DNA of 64,000 nucleotides, taken from NCBI RefSeq assembly GCF_028598805.1, contig NZ_JAQRFI010000011.1:1-64000 (forward strand). Direction: 5' to 3'. Position numbers and translations under genes: made by a program. Positions 45,041 through 54,408 of this stretch are shown here, piece by piece. The stretch comes from Xenorhabdus yunnanensis. Lineage in GTDB: Bacteria > Pseudomonadota > Gammaproteobacteria > Enterobacterales > Enterobacteriaceae. Within the stretch, counting starts at the first letter, position 1. Every line of letters starts with the position of its first letter. The notes under the pieces were generated by a model. It had not been told where the DNA came from. It saw nothing but the letters and a program-made list of their open reading frames with translations, and ran no database searches.

Positions 45041-48000
45041 ATGAGTACAAAATATTTTGCATTATTAACACATACTGGCACAGAAAAACTGAAGAAAGCA
45101 GCCTCATCAGGCACCAAGCTTGAAATTACCCATATGGCTGTAGGCGACGGTGGTGGTAGTTTACCCACTCCCAATGCCAAGCAATCCTGTCTGATTAATG
45201 AAAAGCATCGTTCTGAACTTGATGCCCTGACCATCGCTCCCCAAAAACCTCACCAAATTATCGCCGAACAGATAATTCCTGAAGGTGAAGGTAATTGGTG
45301 GGTTCGTGAAATTGGCCTATTCGATAAAGATGGCACACTGATTGCGGTAGGAAACTGCGCTGACCTCTATAAGCCAGAATCTCAGGAACAAACTATCCGC
45401 ATGGCATTGACGATTGGCGATAATAGCTTGGCTGAGTGGGTAAGAGAACTAATTTCTGGCCTTGCCACTCGCAGATATGTGAGAGAAAGAATTAAAGAAC
45501 ACGCCGAAAGCCGCAACCATCCTGATGCAACCTTAAAAGAAAGAGGGTTTGTTGCGTTAAGTAACGCAGTAAACAGTGATAGCGAAGCTCATGCTGCAAC
45601 ACCCAAAGCAATAAAAACGGCGTATGAATTAGCCAATAAAGCTTATGAATTGGCTACATCAATATCTTCGACAGATAAATATGTGCCACTAACACGTAAA
45701 GTTAATGGCAAAGAGCTGTCCAAAGATATTGAACTGACAGCAGCAGATGTCAATGCCTATGACAAGAGCCAAACAGATTCTCTTGTCGATAAAGCTACGA
45801 CATTAGCCCATAAAGCTATTGATACTGCAAATAACAAAGTCCCTCTGACCCGCAAGGTTAATGGCAAAGAGCTGGTAATAGATGTTGAACTTACAGCGCT
45901 TGATGTGGATGCCTACAGCAGGAAGGAAACCGATGAACTTATCGCTCCCGTTGAGGCATTGGCTAAAACTGCTGAGCAACTTGCCACCACGGCTATCCAA
46001 GATGCTAGTAATAAAGTCCCAGTGACCCGCAAGGTCAATGACAAAGAGCTGACCACCGACATTCAACTGGTGGCAGCGGATGTCGATACCTACAATAAAG
46101 GGGAGATCGATGAGCGTATCGGCAAAGTGGACAAACTGGCGGAAACCGCCAACCACAATGCCACCACAGCCATTCAGGAAGCAAACAGCAAAGTCCCCTT
46201 AACCCGCAAGGTCAATGACAAAGAGCTGGTCGCCGACATTCGGCTGACCGCGGCGGATGTCGATACTTACAATAAAGAGGAAATCGATGAGCGTATCGGC
46301 AAAGTGGATAAACTGGCGGAAACCGCCAACCACAATGCCACTGCTGCCATTCAGGAGGCAAACAACAGAGTCCCCCTGACCCGCAAGGTCAATGACAAAG
46401 AGTTGATCACCGACATTCAACTGACCGCGGCGGATATCGATGCTTACAGTAAAGAACAAACTGATGGCATGCTCAAAGATATCAAAATACAGATCAGCGA
46501 TGTCAATAATTTGGCGGAAACTGCCAATACTAACGCAATCAAAGCTATCAACGATGCGAGCAGCAAAGTTCCCCTGAGCCGCAAGGTCAATGACAAAGAG
46601 CTGACCACCGACATTCGGCTGACCGCGGCGGATGTCGATACCTACAATAAAGTGGAAATCGATGAACGTATCGGCAAAGTGGATAAACTGGCCGAAACCG
46701 CCAACCACAACGCCACCACGGCCATTCAGGAGGCAAACAACAAAGTTCCCCTGAGCCGCAAGGTCAATGGCAAAGAGCTGATCACCGACATTCAACTGAC
46801 CGCGGCGGATGTCGATACCTACAATAAAGTGGAAATCGATGAGCGTATCGGCAAAGTGGATAAACTGGCCGAAACCGCCAACCACAACGCCACCACGGCC
46901 ATTCAGGAGGCAAACAACAAAGTTCCCTTAACCCGCAAGGTCAATGGCAAAGAGCTGATCGCCGACATTCAACTGACGGCGGCGGATGTTGATGCTTACA
47001 GTAAGGAGGAAGCGGACGCCCAGCTCAAGGATGTTAGAATTCTAGCTGATCAGGCCATTCAGGATGCGGGTAACAAAGTTCCTTTAACCCGCAAAGTGAA
47101 TGGCAAAGAGCTGATCACCGACATTCAACTGACGGCGGCGGATGTCGATACCTACAATAAAGTGGAAATCGATGAGCGTATCGGCAAAGTGGATAAACTG
47201 GCGGAAACCGCCAACCACAACGCTACCACGGCCATTCAGGAGGCAAACAGCAAAGTACCCTTAACCCGCAAGGTCAATGGTAAAGAGCTGATCGCTGACA
47301 TTCAACTGACGGCGGCGGATGTTGATGCTTACAGTAAGGAAGAAGCGGACGCCCAGCTCAAGGATGTTAGAATTCTAGCTGATCAGGCCATTCAGGATGC
47401 GGGTAACAAGGTTCCTTCAACCCGCAAAGTGAATGGCAAAGAACTGTTAACTGATATTGAGCTAAGTGCCGCTGATATCGGTACTTATAACAAAGTAGAA
47501 ATCGATGATCATATCGGCAAAGTGGACAAACTGGCTGAAACCGCCAACCACAACGCTACCACGGCTATTCAGGATGCGAACAACAAAGTCCCATTAACCC
47601 GCAAGGTCAATGACAAAGAGCTGATCGCCGACATTCAACTGACGGCGGCGGATGTCGATTCCTATAACAAGAAGGAAACTGATGACCTTATTAATGGCGT
47701 CAAAACACAAGTCAATAGTGTTCAACAATTGGCTAATATTGCCAGTAATAACGCCACCACAGCCATTCAGGAGGCAAACAGCAAAGTTCCCTTAACCCGC
47801 AAGGTCAATGGCAAAGAGCTGGCAACAGATATTCAGCTGACGGCGGCAGATGTTGATGCTTACAATAAAGAAGAAACTGACGGCCAGATCAAGGACGTTA
47901 GGACTCTGGCTGAGCACGCCGATAAGAAAGCTGATCAGGCCATTCAGGATGCGGGTAACAAAGTCCCTTCAACCCGCAAAGTGAATGGCAAAGAACTGTT

Positions 48001-49264
48001 AACTGATATTGAGCTAAATGCGGCTGATGTCGGTACTTATAACAAAGTAGAAATCGATGATCATATCGGTAAAGTAGATAAGCTGGCCGAAACCGCCAAT
48101 AGCAACGCCAATGCAGCCATTCAGGAGGCAAACAGCAAAGTTCCATTAACCCGCAAGGTCAATGACAAAGAGCTGTCAGTAGATATTCGATTAACGGCGG
48201 CAGATGTTGATACCTACAATAAAGCAGAAATCGATAACCGTATCGGCAAAGTGGATAAGCTGGCCGAAACCGCCAATCACAACGCCACCACGGCCATTCA
48301 GGATGCTAACAACAGAGTACCATCAACACGTAAAGTGAATGATAAAGAGCTGGTAGCAGATATTACATTAACTGCCCATGATGTAGATACCTATGACAGG
48401 GCACATATCGACATCCTTATTGACGAAATTAAAGATCATGCAAACACCGCCAATAACAATGCGGATAGCAAAGTTCCATTAACCCGTACCATAAATGGCA
48501 AGGCTCTATTATCCGATATTAAGTTGACCGCATCTGATATGAATGCCTATACCAAAGGAGAGGTAGATCTTCACATTGAAAGCGTTAAACAACTAGCAAA
48601 TGAGGCTAACAACAATACGGATAGCCGAGTACCACTCACGCGTACTGTAAATGGCAAGGCCCTGTTAACTGATATTAAACTTACTGCCTCTGATGTAGGA
48701 GCTTATGGCAAAGTAGAAGTTGATACTCGCGTTGGCAAAGCTGAGAAATTAGCAAATGATGCCAATGTCAATGCGATAGCAGCTAAAGCTGACGCTGAAA
48801 ACCGACTGGAGAAAAGTAAGAACGGGGCGGATATCCTAGATAAACAGGCCTTTGTGAGGAATTTAGGCTTAGGTGATCTGGTTGGATTAGGTATTGAGTC
48901 ACGACGAATCATGGACGAGCACACCATCATCAAGATCGGTGAGATATTCATGATCAACGGGCTTGCCGTTGCCAGTGAACCAATTGGTGAACTTAACCAA
49001 TCTATGATCGGTGGAGTGACTTACTATACCCACTTCTACAAAATCAAACTGCCTACGACTTTGCCAAATGGCATTATCTCATGTCAGGCAAGTATTGTCG
49101 GAGATGCTTTTGATCACCAACGCCCCGGTTATCTGGCTGATGTCAAAATACAGAGAGATAATTCAAATGGAATCGGATTATCTAAGGATACACTGACAAT
49201 ATCTGTCACGACTCCTCAAACGGGCTGGGTTCCACATTTTTATTATCAGGTTGTAGGGTATTAG
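45041..49264 (+). CDS. Orphan phage-type tail fibre with an 18-module shaft
   Basis: The 1407-residue protein has three parts. Residues 1-213 form a P2 gpH-like tail-collar (DUF3751-type) attachment domain: KYFALLTHTGTEKLKKAASSG, ITHMAVGDGGGSLP, EGNWWVREIGLFDKDGTLIAV, then the HPDATLKERGFVALSNA segment. Residues 214-1254 hold 18 tandem modules of the form KVPLTRKVNGKEL-DIQLTAADVD-Y followed by a helical KVDKLAETANHNATTAIQEA segment. Residues 1255-1407 form a distinct tip, joined by KNGADILDKQAFVRNLGL and ending YYQVVGY, presumably receptor-binding. GTGAGGG precedes the ATG. No fibre chaperone, baseplate, sheath, integrase or invertase gene flanks it, and E. coli has nothing between yegH and asmA. 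It could serve a tailocin or prophage encoded elsewhere; that is inference. Confidence 0.93.
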   Translation: MSTKYFALLTHTGTEKLKKAASSGTKLEITHMAVGDGGGSLPTPNAKQSCLINEKHRSELDALTIAPQKPHQIIAEQIIPEGEGNWWVREIGLFDKDGTLIAVGNCADLYKPESQEQTIRMALTIGDNSLAEWVRELISGLATRRYVRERIKEHAESRNHPDATLKERGFVALSNAVNSDSEAHAATPKAIKTAYELANKAYELATSISSTDKYVPLTRKVNGKELSKDIELTAADVNAYDKSQTDSLVDKATTLAHKAIDTANNKVPLTRKVNGKELVIDVELTALDVDAYSRKETDELIAPVEALAKTAEQLATTAIQDASNKVPVTRKVNDKELTTDIQLVAADVDTYNKGEIDERIGKVDKLAETANHNATTAIQEANSKVPLTRKVNDKELVADIRLTAADVDTYNKEEIDERIGKVDKLAETANHNATAAIQEANNRVPLTRKVNDKELITDIQLTAADIDAYSKEQTDGMLKDIKIQISDVNNLAETANTNAIKAINDASSKVPLSRKVNDKELTTDIRLTAADVDTYNKVEIDERIGKVDKLAETANHNATTAIQEANNKVPLSRKVNGKELITDIQLTAADVDTYNKVEIDERIGKVDKLAETANHNATTAIQEANNKVPLTRKVNGKELIADIQLTAADVDAYSKEEADAQLKDVRILADQAIQDAGNKVPLTRKVNGKELITDIQLTAADVDTYNKVEIDERIGKVDKLAETANHNATTAIQEANSKVPLTRKVNGKELIADIQLTAADVDAYSKEEADAQLKDVRILADQAIQDAGNKVPSTRKVNGKELLTDIELSAADIGTYNKVEIDDHIGKVDKLAETANHNATTAIQDANNKVPLTRKVNDKELIADIQLTAADVDSYNKKETDDLINGVKTQVNSVQQLANIASNNATTAIQEANSKVPLTRKVNGKELATDIQLTAADVDAYNKEETDGQIKDVRTLAEHADKKADQAIQDAGNKVPSTRKVNGKELLTDIELNAADVGTYNKVEIDDHIGKVDKLAETANSNANAAIQEANSKVPLTRKVNDKELSVDIRLTAADVDTYNKAEIDNRIGKVDKLAETANHNATTAIQDANNRVPSTRKVNDKELVADITLTAHDVDTYDRAHIDILIDEIKDHANTANNNADSKVPLTRTINGKALLSDIKLTASDMNAYTKGEVDLHIESVKQLANEANNNTDSRVPLTRTVNGKALLTDIKLTASDVGAYGKVEVDTRVGKAEKLANDANVNAIAAKADAENRLEKSKNGADILDKQAFVRNLGLGDLVGLGIESRRIMDEHTIIKIGEIFMINGLAVASEPIGELNQSMIGGVTYYTHFYKIKLPTTLPNGIISCQASIVGDAFDHQRPGYLADVKIQRDNSNGIGLSKDTLTISVTTPQTGWVPHFYYQVVGY
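45680..48802 (+). repeat. 18 protein-coding tandem modules (156, 177 or 198 bp)
   Basis: In-frame repeats of the fibre shaft. Module lengths in residues, in order, are 52, 59, 59, 59, 66, 59, 59, 52, 59, 52, 59, 66, 59, 59, 59, 52, 52, 59. The central modules are nearly identical at the DNA level; the first and the last three are diverged. Modules 7-8 (46742-47074) and 9-10 (47075-47407) form a 333-bp two-module duplication. Confidence 0.95.
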
Positions 49265-49350
49265 CAGAAACAGTAAGTTCAGAACTAGTTCGTTATTTTA
49301 GAATGGAACAATATTGTAAAATAGAATAGTTTCGCTAAGATCCCAATAAA

Positions 49351-49378
49351 TCAGGTGATCGCCCCGGCGATCACCTGA
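49351..49378. terminator. Perfect 13-bp inverted repeat downstream of the fibre gene
   Basis: TCAGGTGATCGCC and GGCGATCACCTGA are separated by only CC. It is positioned 87 bp past the fibre stop codon. No T-run follows on either strand, so it may be a terminator remnant or a cruciform-type site rather than a standard terminator. Confidence 0.5.
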
Positions 49379-49491
49379 GGCCGCTGATAAACTTAATCGC
49401 ACTTACCCCTGTGCAAATACTCCCGCAACCATCAACAAATAAGGTAAAGGGGAGAAAATAACAAATTTTGAACGATAGAATATTACTCTGC

Positions 49492-49517
49492 GGAGAGAGT
49501 CATTATTTTCTCTCTCC
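49492..49517 (-). terminator. Possible asmA terminator
   Basis: The 8-bp stem GGAGAGAG / CTCTCTCC with a 10-base AT loop starts 13 bp beyond the asmA stop. It lacks a clean T-run on the minus strand. Confidence 0.45.
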
Positions 49518-49529
49518 ACATGGCTGATC

Positions 49530-51398
49530 CTACTTTTTATTCAGTAGATCCTCTAGCTTCTTAAGATCTTTATTATCGCTGTTATTTTCGAGCCAATCTC
49601 TGATAGATTTTTTGGCCTTCTGTTGTAATTCATCACGTAACATGGATTCCACATTCAGCTTATATTGCAGGTTATTCCAGTCACCATAAACCCGCAATGG
49701 GATTTTTAATTGCACCAAGCGACGGACAAATTCGTTCTGTTTGCCCCATCCATTGGTCAATTGCACCCATAATGAAACATCGGTGTTCTGTTTCAGTAAA
49801 TTGGCTTTCCCCTGCCCTTTAATATTGAACACACTTGAATTCGCTGCAAGTTCACTAATTTTAACCTCACCGCGATCCAATTGTGCTTTTACTAACATAC
49901 TAGTAGCTTCAGTGAAGTCACCTGTATTCAAGGGTTGGCTAACTTGATCTGTTGCCCGTGCAAAAGATTGTTGAATAAGCTGAGGAATGTTCAACCCTTC
50001 CAGACGCGCGTTTTTCAGGTCGATATTCAAACCACCTTGCCAATAATGAGAAATGGCATATTCGTCATAACCTTCTCCCAGAAGATCACCGTCTACATTA
50101 AGCTGACCTTTGAATATCAACGGTAATGCCAGTGCATTTAACAAAGGTTGTATCTCAATCTTCTGCAAGCGCGGCTTTGTGTGCAGTTTTGCGGGAACAA
50201 CCGTAGCATCAATCGATGTCGGTAACGCAAAATATCCACCAAACACGTTGCCATTTAATTTAGTGATTTCCGCCACGCCACTGTTATTGGCTGCTTTCAG
50301 AGCAAAATTATCAATAGCCATCCCCTGATAAATGAATTTATCTGCTGTGAACGAGATATCGCCATCAAACCCTTGCAAAAATGTAAGATCATAGTTGGAT
50401 AATGCCGAGACTGATGTCGCAATCACCGGTTTTAATGAATTATTTTCAACCCGATAATCATGTTTTTCCCGTGGTGTCTTTTTCGATAAAGCCTCCCACC
50501 CCAGCACATTATCCAGATTGAACTTTGGTGAGTTCAGGTTGATAGAATATTGCGGCTTATCTGTCAGAATAGCGGTAATATTTCCCTTAAGCTCATCCCC
50601 ATCATTCAGCGTCAATGCCATTTTTTGCAGCGAAATTGATTTAGATAAAGCCTGATATTTCACTGTGGCACTTCCCTTCCCTTGGATATCCGTAGACGGT
50701 AACCCAATTCCCTGCAATTGGTATTCAAAGGAATCAATGTCAGCCGATAGCTGCTGCGGGTAATCAGAAATATCTATTGATGAGTTGAGTTCAAGTGACA
50801 GTTCTTGTTGGTTTTTATTGATTTTACTGCGGAGGCTAAGATCAACGTGATCCTGATCACTGCGTTCCAACAATAAATTGATATCACGGACATTTATTTG
50901 GGAATGTTCATTGGATTGCCAGATCAATAAGCTATCCGCTACCCTGATTCTGGCAATATCCAGTTTCCAAGCCTGACTTCCCGCAATGATTGGATAGTGG
51001 GTATCGCTTTCTGGTGCAATTGGGGCCTCTGACCGTTTTTTCGGTTGGCTATCTGGAGTGAGCCGCAAGACAGCTCCTTTCAGCATCACTTCTTTAACTG
51101 AGAGTTGATGAGACAGCAGTGGCAGTAACTCCACATCCAAACGCATATTTTCTGCCACAATAGCCGGTACTTTAGCATTCTCGGCGGTTAAAGAGATCCC
51201 ACCAGTCAGGATGCTCAATTTTGGCCAAACGTGCCAACGTAAGTCATTCCGGAACACGAGCTGGTAACCACTCTTCTTTTGTACCTGTTTAACTATGTAG
51301 CCACGAAAATCATTTGGATTAACCAACATAACCAGTGCAGTTAAGCCAGTAACAATGACTACCAACAAAATAACGAGTGTCGTCAACAATCTTTTCAT
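49530..51398 (-). CDS. asmA: AsmA family protein
   Basis: AsmA-like proteins are inner-membrane-anchored periplasmic bridges implicated in phospholipid transport and outer-membrane homeostasis. The 622 residues start with one N-terminal membrane anchor (LLTTLVILLVVIVTGLTALVMLV) and NPNDFRGYIVKQVQKKSGYQL, a hallmark of the family. A long beta-rich region follows, then the C-terminal AsmA domain (GQLNVDGDLLGEGYDE, NLKNARLEGLNIPQLIQQSFARA) and a charged Lys-rich tail. The length is near E. coli AsmA (617). It lies upstream of the fibre gene's 3' end and convergent with it; dcd and udk follow in the E. coli order. Confidence 0.95.
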   Translation of the reverse strand: MKRLLTTLVILLVVIVTGLTALVMLVNPNDFRGYIVKQVQKKSGYQLVFRNDLRWHVWPKLSILTGGISLTAENAKVPAIVAENMRLDVELLPLLSHQLSVKEVMLKGAVLRLTPDSQPKKRSEAPIAPESDTHYPIIAGSQAWKLDIARIRVADSLLIWQSNEHSQINVRDINLLLERSDQDHVDLSLRSKINKNQQELSLELNSSIDISDYPQQLSADIDSFEYQLQGIGLPSTDIQGKGSATVKYQALSKSISLQKMALTLNDGDELKGNITAILTDKPQYSINLNSPKFNLDNVLGWEALSKKTPREKHDYRVENNSLKPVIATSVSALSNYDLTFLQGFDGDISFTADKFIYQGMAIDNFALKAANNSGVAEITKLNGNVFGGYFALPTSIDATVVPAKLHTKPRLQKIEIQPLLNALALPLIFKGQLNVDGDLLGEGYDEYAISHYWQGGLNIDLKNARLEGLNIPQLIQQSFARATDQVSQPLNTGDFTEATSMLVKAQLDRGEVKISELAANSSVFNIKGQGKANLLKQNTDVSLWVQLTNGWGKQNEFVRRLVQLKIPLRVYGDWNNLQYKLNVESMLRDELQQKAKKSIRDWLENNSDNKDLKKLEDLLNKK

Positions 51399-51477
51399 GA
51401 CTTCCCCAGCCTCATGTCCACAAGAAGACTATTTTCACTAAAAAGCTAGTCTTACCAGAAAGCTTTACCAGAAAAGG

Positions 51478-52059
51478 TTAATCCTCACTGATGCGGCTAC
51501 CTACGGCTCCCTGCTGATTTTTATATTTAGCATCCTGACGTCGGTTATAAGGCCGTTCAGCTGAACCTGAAAGCGGTTCAAAGCTCAATGCACCGATAAC
51601 CATACCAGGACGTAAAGCCAAAGGCAGTTTGCCTGAATTATAGAATTCCAGAACAATTTGCCCCTGCCAACCCGGATCAATACGATGCGCAGTCACATGG
51701 ACCATCAGGCCAAGACGCGCCAAAGATGAGCGTCCATCCAACCACCCCACTAAATTATCAGGCAGTGTGACAGATTCCAGCGTTACCGCCAAAGCCAATT
51801 CACCAGGATGGAGGAAAAATGCTTCTCCCGCCGGCAAAGTAATTTCATCGCTCATGACTCGGTCTAGTGCCGCATTGACTTCAGCCTTAGGGCCACTCAA
51901 ATCAATATAAGCAGCAGTATGACCACGAAAAACGCGAAACTGATTCCCAAGGCGCACATCAGCAGTTGCCCCATTAATACGTTCAACAGGGGGACGTGGG
52001 GTAATTACCAACTTTCCTTCATCTAGCCATTTAATAATGTCACGGTCACAGAGTCGCAT
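51478..52059 (-). CDS. dcd: dCTP deaminase
   Basis: Converts dCTP to dUTP, the main source of dUMP for thymidylate synthesis in enterobacteria. The 193-residue product equals E. coli Dcd, with [17 protein letters not shown], the catalytic/substrate segment [35 protein letters not shown] (catalytic Glu in the last motif) and [18 protein letters not shown]. It lies between udk and asmA on the same strand. Confidence 0.98.
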   Translation of the reverse strand: MRLCDRDIIKWLDEGKLVITPRPPVERINGATADVRLGNQFRVFRGHTAAYIDLSGPKAEVNAALDRVMSDEITLPAGEAFFLHPGELALAVTLESVTLPDNLVGWLDGRSSLARLGLMVHVTAHRIDPGWQGQIVLEFYNSGKLPLALRPGMVIGALSFEPLSGSAERPYNRRQDAKYKNQQGAVGSRISED

Positions 52060-52106
52060 TATTTCCTCTCAAATACGATGATACTTATGAATACCTGAAC
52101 AACAGA

Positions 52107-52748
52107 TTATTCGTAAAATTGGCCAATCTTAGCTTTTAAGATATCAATGGCCACACGGTTTTTCCCACCACGAGGAACAATAATATCGGCATATTGTTTT
52201 GATGGCTCGATAAATTGCAGGAACATTGGACGTACGGTTTTCTTATACTGTTCCATAACAGAATCCAATGAACGTCCGCGTTCATTCACATCACGCTTAA
52301 TGCGGCGCATCAAACAGATATCCAGTGGCGTATCAACAAAAATGGAAAAATCCAGCTCTTGACGCAGACGCTTATCCGTTAATAGTAGGATACCTTCAAG
52401 AATAATGACTCTTTTCGGTTTAAAATGAATGGATTCAGATTTGCGGGTGTGCTCGACGTAGTCATATTGCGGCAGTTCGATGGGCTTTCCGGCTTTCAAT
52501 GTCTGAAGATGCTCAAACAGTAAACTGTGATCCATTGAGCTTGGATGATCATAATTAACTTTATAACGCTCTTCTATCGGGGTATTGGTTTGATCTTTAT
52601 AATAGCAATCTTCTGGAATAACACCGATATTGTGATCACCAACTTGAGCCCGTAATTCTCTATAAAGTGTGTTGGCGATAAGGCTTTTGCCTGAGGCAGA
52701 GGCACCTGAAATACCTACGATTGTACACTTATGTGCTTCATCAGCCAT
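52107..52748 (-). CDS. udk: Uridine/cytidine kinase
   Basis: Pyrimidine salvage kinase phosphorylating uridine and cytidine. The 213 residues match E. coli Udk: P-loop [14 protein letters not shown] near 12-25, [42 protein letters not shown] and [23 protein letters not shown]. With cdd at 57.9 kb it provides a salvage route. Confidence 0.98.
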   Translation of the reverse strand: MADEAHKCTIVGISGASASGKSLIANTLYRELRAQVGDHNIGVIPEDCYYKDQTNTPIEERYKVNYDHPSSMDHSLLFEHLQTLKAGKPIELPQYDYVEHTRKSESIHFKPKRVIILEGILLLTDKRLRQELDFSIFVDTPLDICLMRRIKRDVNERGRSLDSVMEQYKKTVRPMFLQFIEPSKQYADIIVPRGGKNRVAIDILKAKIGQFYE

Positions 52749-53116
52749 AGTAGAAATAACCTGGTTAAAAAAGAAAAAAATAAAGTGGGAACATGGTATT
52801 CGCTAATACCACGTTTGGCGGATTATAGGGAGTTAATGACTTCTATTCCAGAGTAAACAAGATAAGTCTCGTTTTTTTCGATACGATTCGCATAAAAATT
52901 CCGCAATTTTATGCTTCAAATAGAGGATATTCTATAAGTAAGGAACGTGATCCCTTATCCTACAGGTGCGCTCTTACACCCTGGAGTTATACATAATTTT
53001 TTTAAGGTGAATAAAATACATTTTGAAACGCTAAGAAAACGCCGCCCACAAAAATCATTAATCAAAACGGCGTTTATCGTATATTAGTTACACAGATGAT
53101 TAAATGACTACTCAAA
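52749..53116. other. udk-mrp intergenic region with a terminator-like stem
   Basis: 368 bp without a gene between two same-strand genes. AAACGCCG (53037-53044) pairs with CGGCGTTT (53068-53075) across a 23-base loop, a probable mrp terminator. The remainder, including the udk promoter region, shows nothing else. Confidence 0.5.
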
Positions 53117-54229
53117 TCAAACTGCGCGGAAGGAAATTTCAGTTGGGATTTTTTCGCCCTGCCAATACATCTTTGCAGAAATATTGTCAGCAATTTCACG
53201 ATAAATATCCGCAAATTCACTGTCAGGTTGACGGCTCACCGTTGGCTCACCACGATCGAGATCTTCACGCAATGAGATATGCAACGGGATTTGCCCCAAT
53301 AATTGACAATTATATTTTTCTGCCAGTTTTTCTGCCCCACCCGTACCAAAAATCGGTTCATGATGACCGCAGTTACTGCAAATATGGGTGCTCATATTCT
53401 CAATAATGCCCAATACTGGCACATTGACCTTCTGGAACATGACGATGCCTTTCATCGCGTCGATCAAGGCAATATCCTGCGGCGTTGTAATAACCAACGC
53501 ACCTGTCACCGGAATATTCTGGGACAGCGTTAACTGAATATCCCCCGTTCCCGGTGGCATATCAATCACCAGATAATCCAGATCCGGCCACAGCGTATCT
53601 TGCAGCATCTGCATCAAGGCTTTGCTTGCCATCGGACCACGCCAGACCATCGCGTTATCATCAGTAACAAGATAGCCGATGGAGTTGGTCGCTATACTGT
53701 GTACCATAATTGGCGCCATATGCTGACCATCAGGGGAAGTCGGACGCTCTTTCGCTGTACCAAGCATGTTGGGGATAGATGGGCCATAGATATCCGCATC
53801 CAGAATGCCCACTTTCGCTCCTTCTTGTGCCAGCGCCAGCGCCAGATTCACCGCTGTACTGGATTTCCCCACTCCGCCTTTTCCTGAACTGACGGCGACA
53901 ATATTGCGCACGCCATTGACGCCCGGCAAATTATTGGCACGACGCAATGTGCTGATATTATGGGTTAATCGCCATTCTACGGATTTTGCTCCCGTCACGG
54001 ATTGCAACGGTTGGGTTATTTCTTTCTTCAATACTTCAAAAGTGCGTTTCCAGACAAAAGGCATGATTAATTCAATATGCAGTATCCCATCCAGTATAGT
54101 GCAGTGATGCAATGCTTTCAGGGCAATCAAATCTCGCTCTAATGTCGGATGTTTGAAAGTTGCCAATATTTTCGCAACATGTGCTTTCAGCAGGTCAGGA
54201 TTGGTCTGCTCGGGGGATTGTGAGTTCAT
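53117..54229 (-). CDS. mrp: Iron-sulfur cluster carrier ATPase Mrp (ApbC)
   Basis: A ParA/MinD-like P-loop ATPase that binds and delivers Fe-S clusters in the cytoplasm. The 370 residues have an N-terminal MIP18-like domain (about 1-100), the deviant Walker A VSSGKGGVGKSSTAVNLA, DADIYGPSIPNMLG, DYLVIDMPPGTGD and the cluster-binding CXXC in HICSNCGHHEPIFG. It is divergent from metG, as in E. coli. Confidence 0.96.
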   Translation of the reverse strand: MNSQSPEQTNPDLLKAHVAKILATFKHPTLERDLIALKALHHCTILDGILHIELIMPFVWKRTFEVLKKEITQPLQSVTGAKSVEWRLTHNISTLRRANNLPGVNGVRNIVAVSSGKGGVGKSSTAVNLALALAQEGAKVGILDADIYGPSIPNMLGTAKERPTSPDGQHMAPIMVHSIATNSIGYLVTDDNAMVWRGPMASKALMQMLQDTLWPDLDYLVIDMPPGTGDIQLTLSQNIPVTGALVITTPQDIALIDAMKGIVMFQKVNVPVLGIIENMSTHICSNCGHHEPIFGTGGAEKLAEKYNCQLLGQIPLHISLREDLDRGEPTVSRQPDSEFADIYREIADNISAKMYWQGEKIPTEISFRAV

Positions 54230-54408
54230 CCCGGCTCCTTTTGATTTATCTTTTTCAACCTAAAACTGTTCAGCCATCATAACAGAAGCTCACGGCTTCG
54301 GATAAGGCAACGTAAAAGTGATGAAGATCTCGCGTTACCCTAGCGACAATGCTCCTTATCAGGTAACATCAAAAACCCTTTTAATTTAATGGAAGTCAGA
54401 TCCTAACT

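Noticed and set aside
46199-46885. A 228-codon open frame on the minus strand inside the fibre gene
   Set aside because: It is the antisense of the repeat modules. The repeats give periodic, low-complexity translation and keep the frame open by repetition. It has no ribosome site and the plus-strand protein explains the sequence.
45680-48802. Regular repeats that could suggest a CRISPR-like array
   Set aside because: Units are 156-198 bp, in frame, without unique spacers, and encode a continuous protein.
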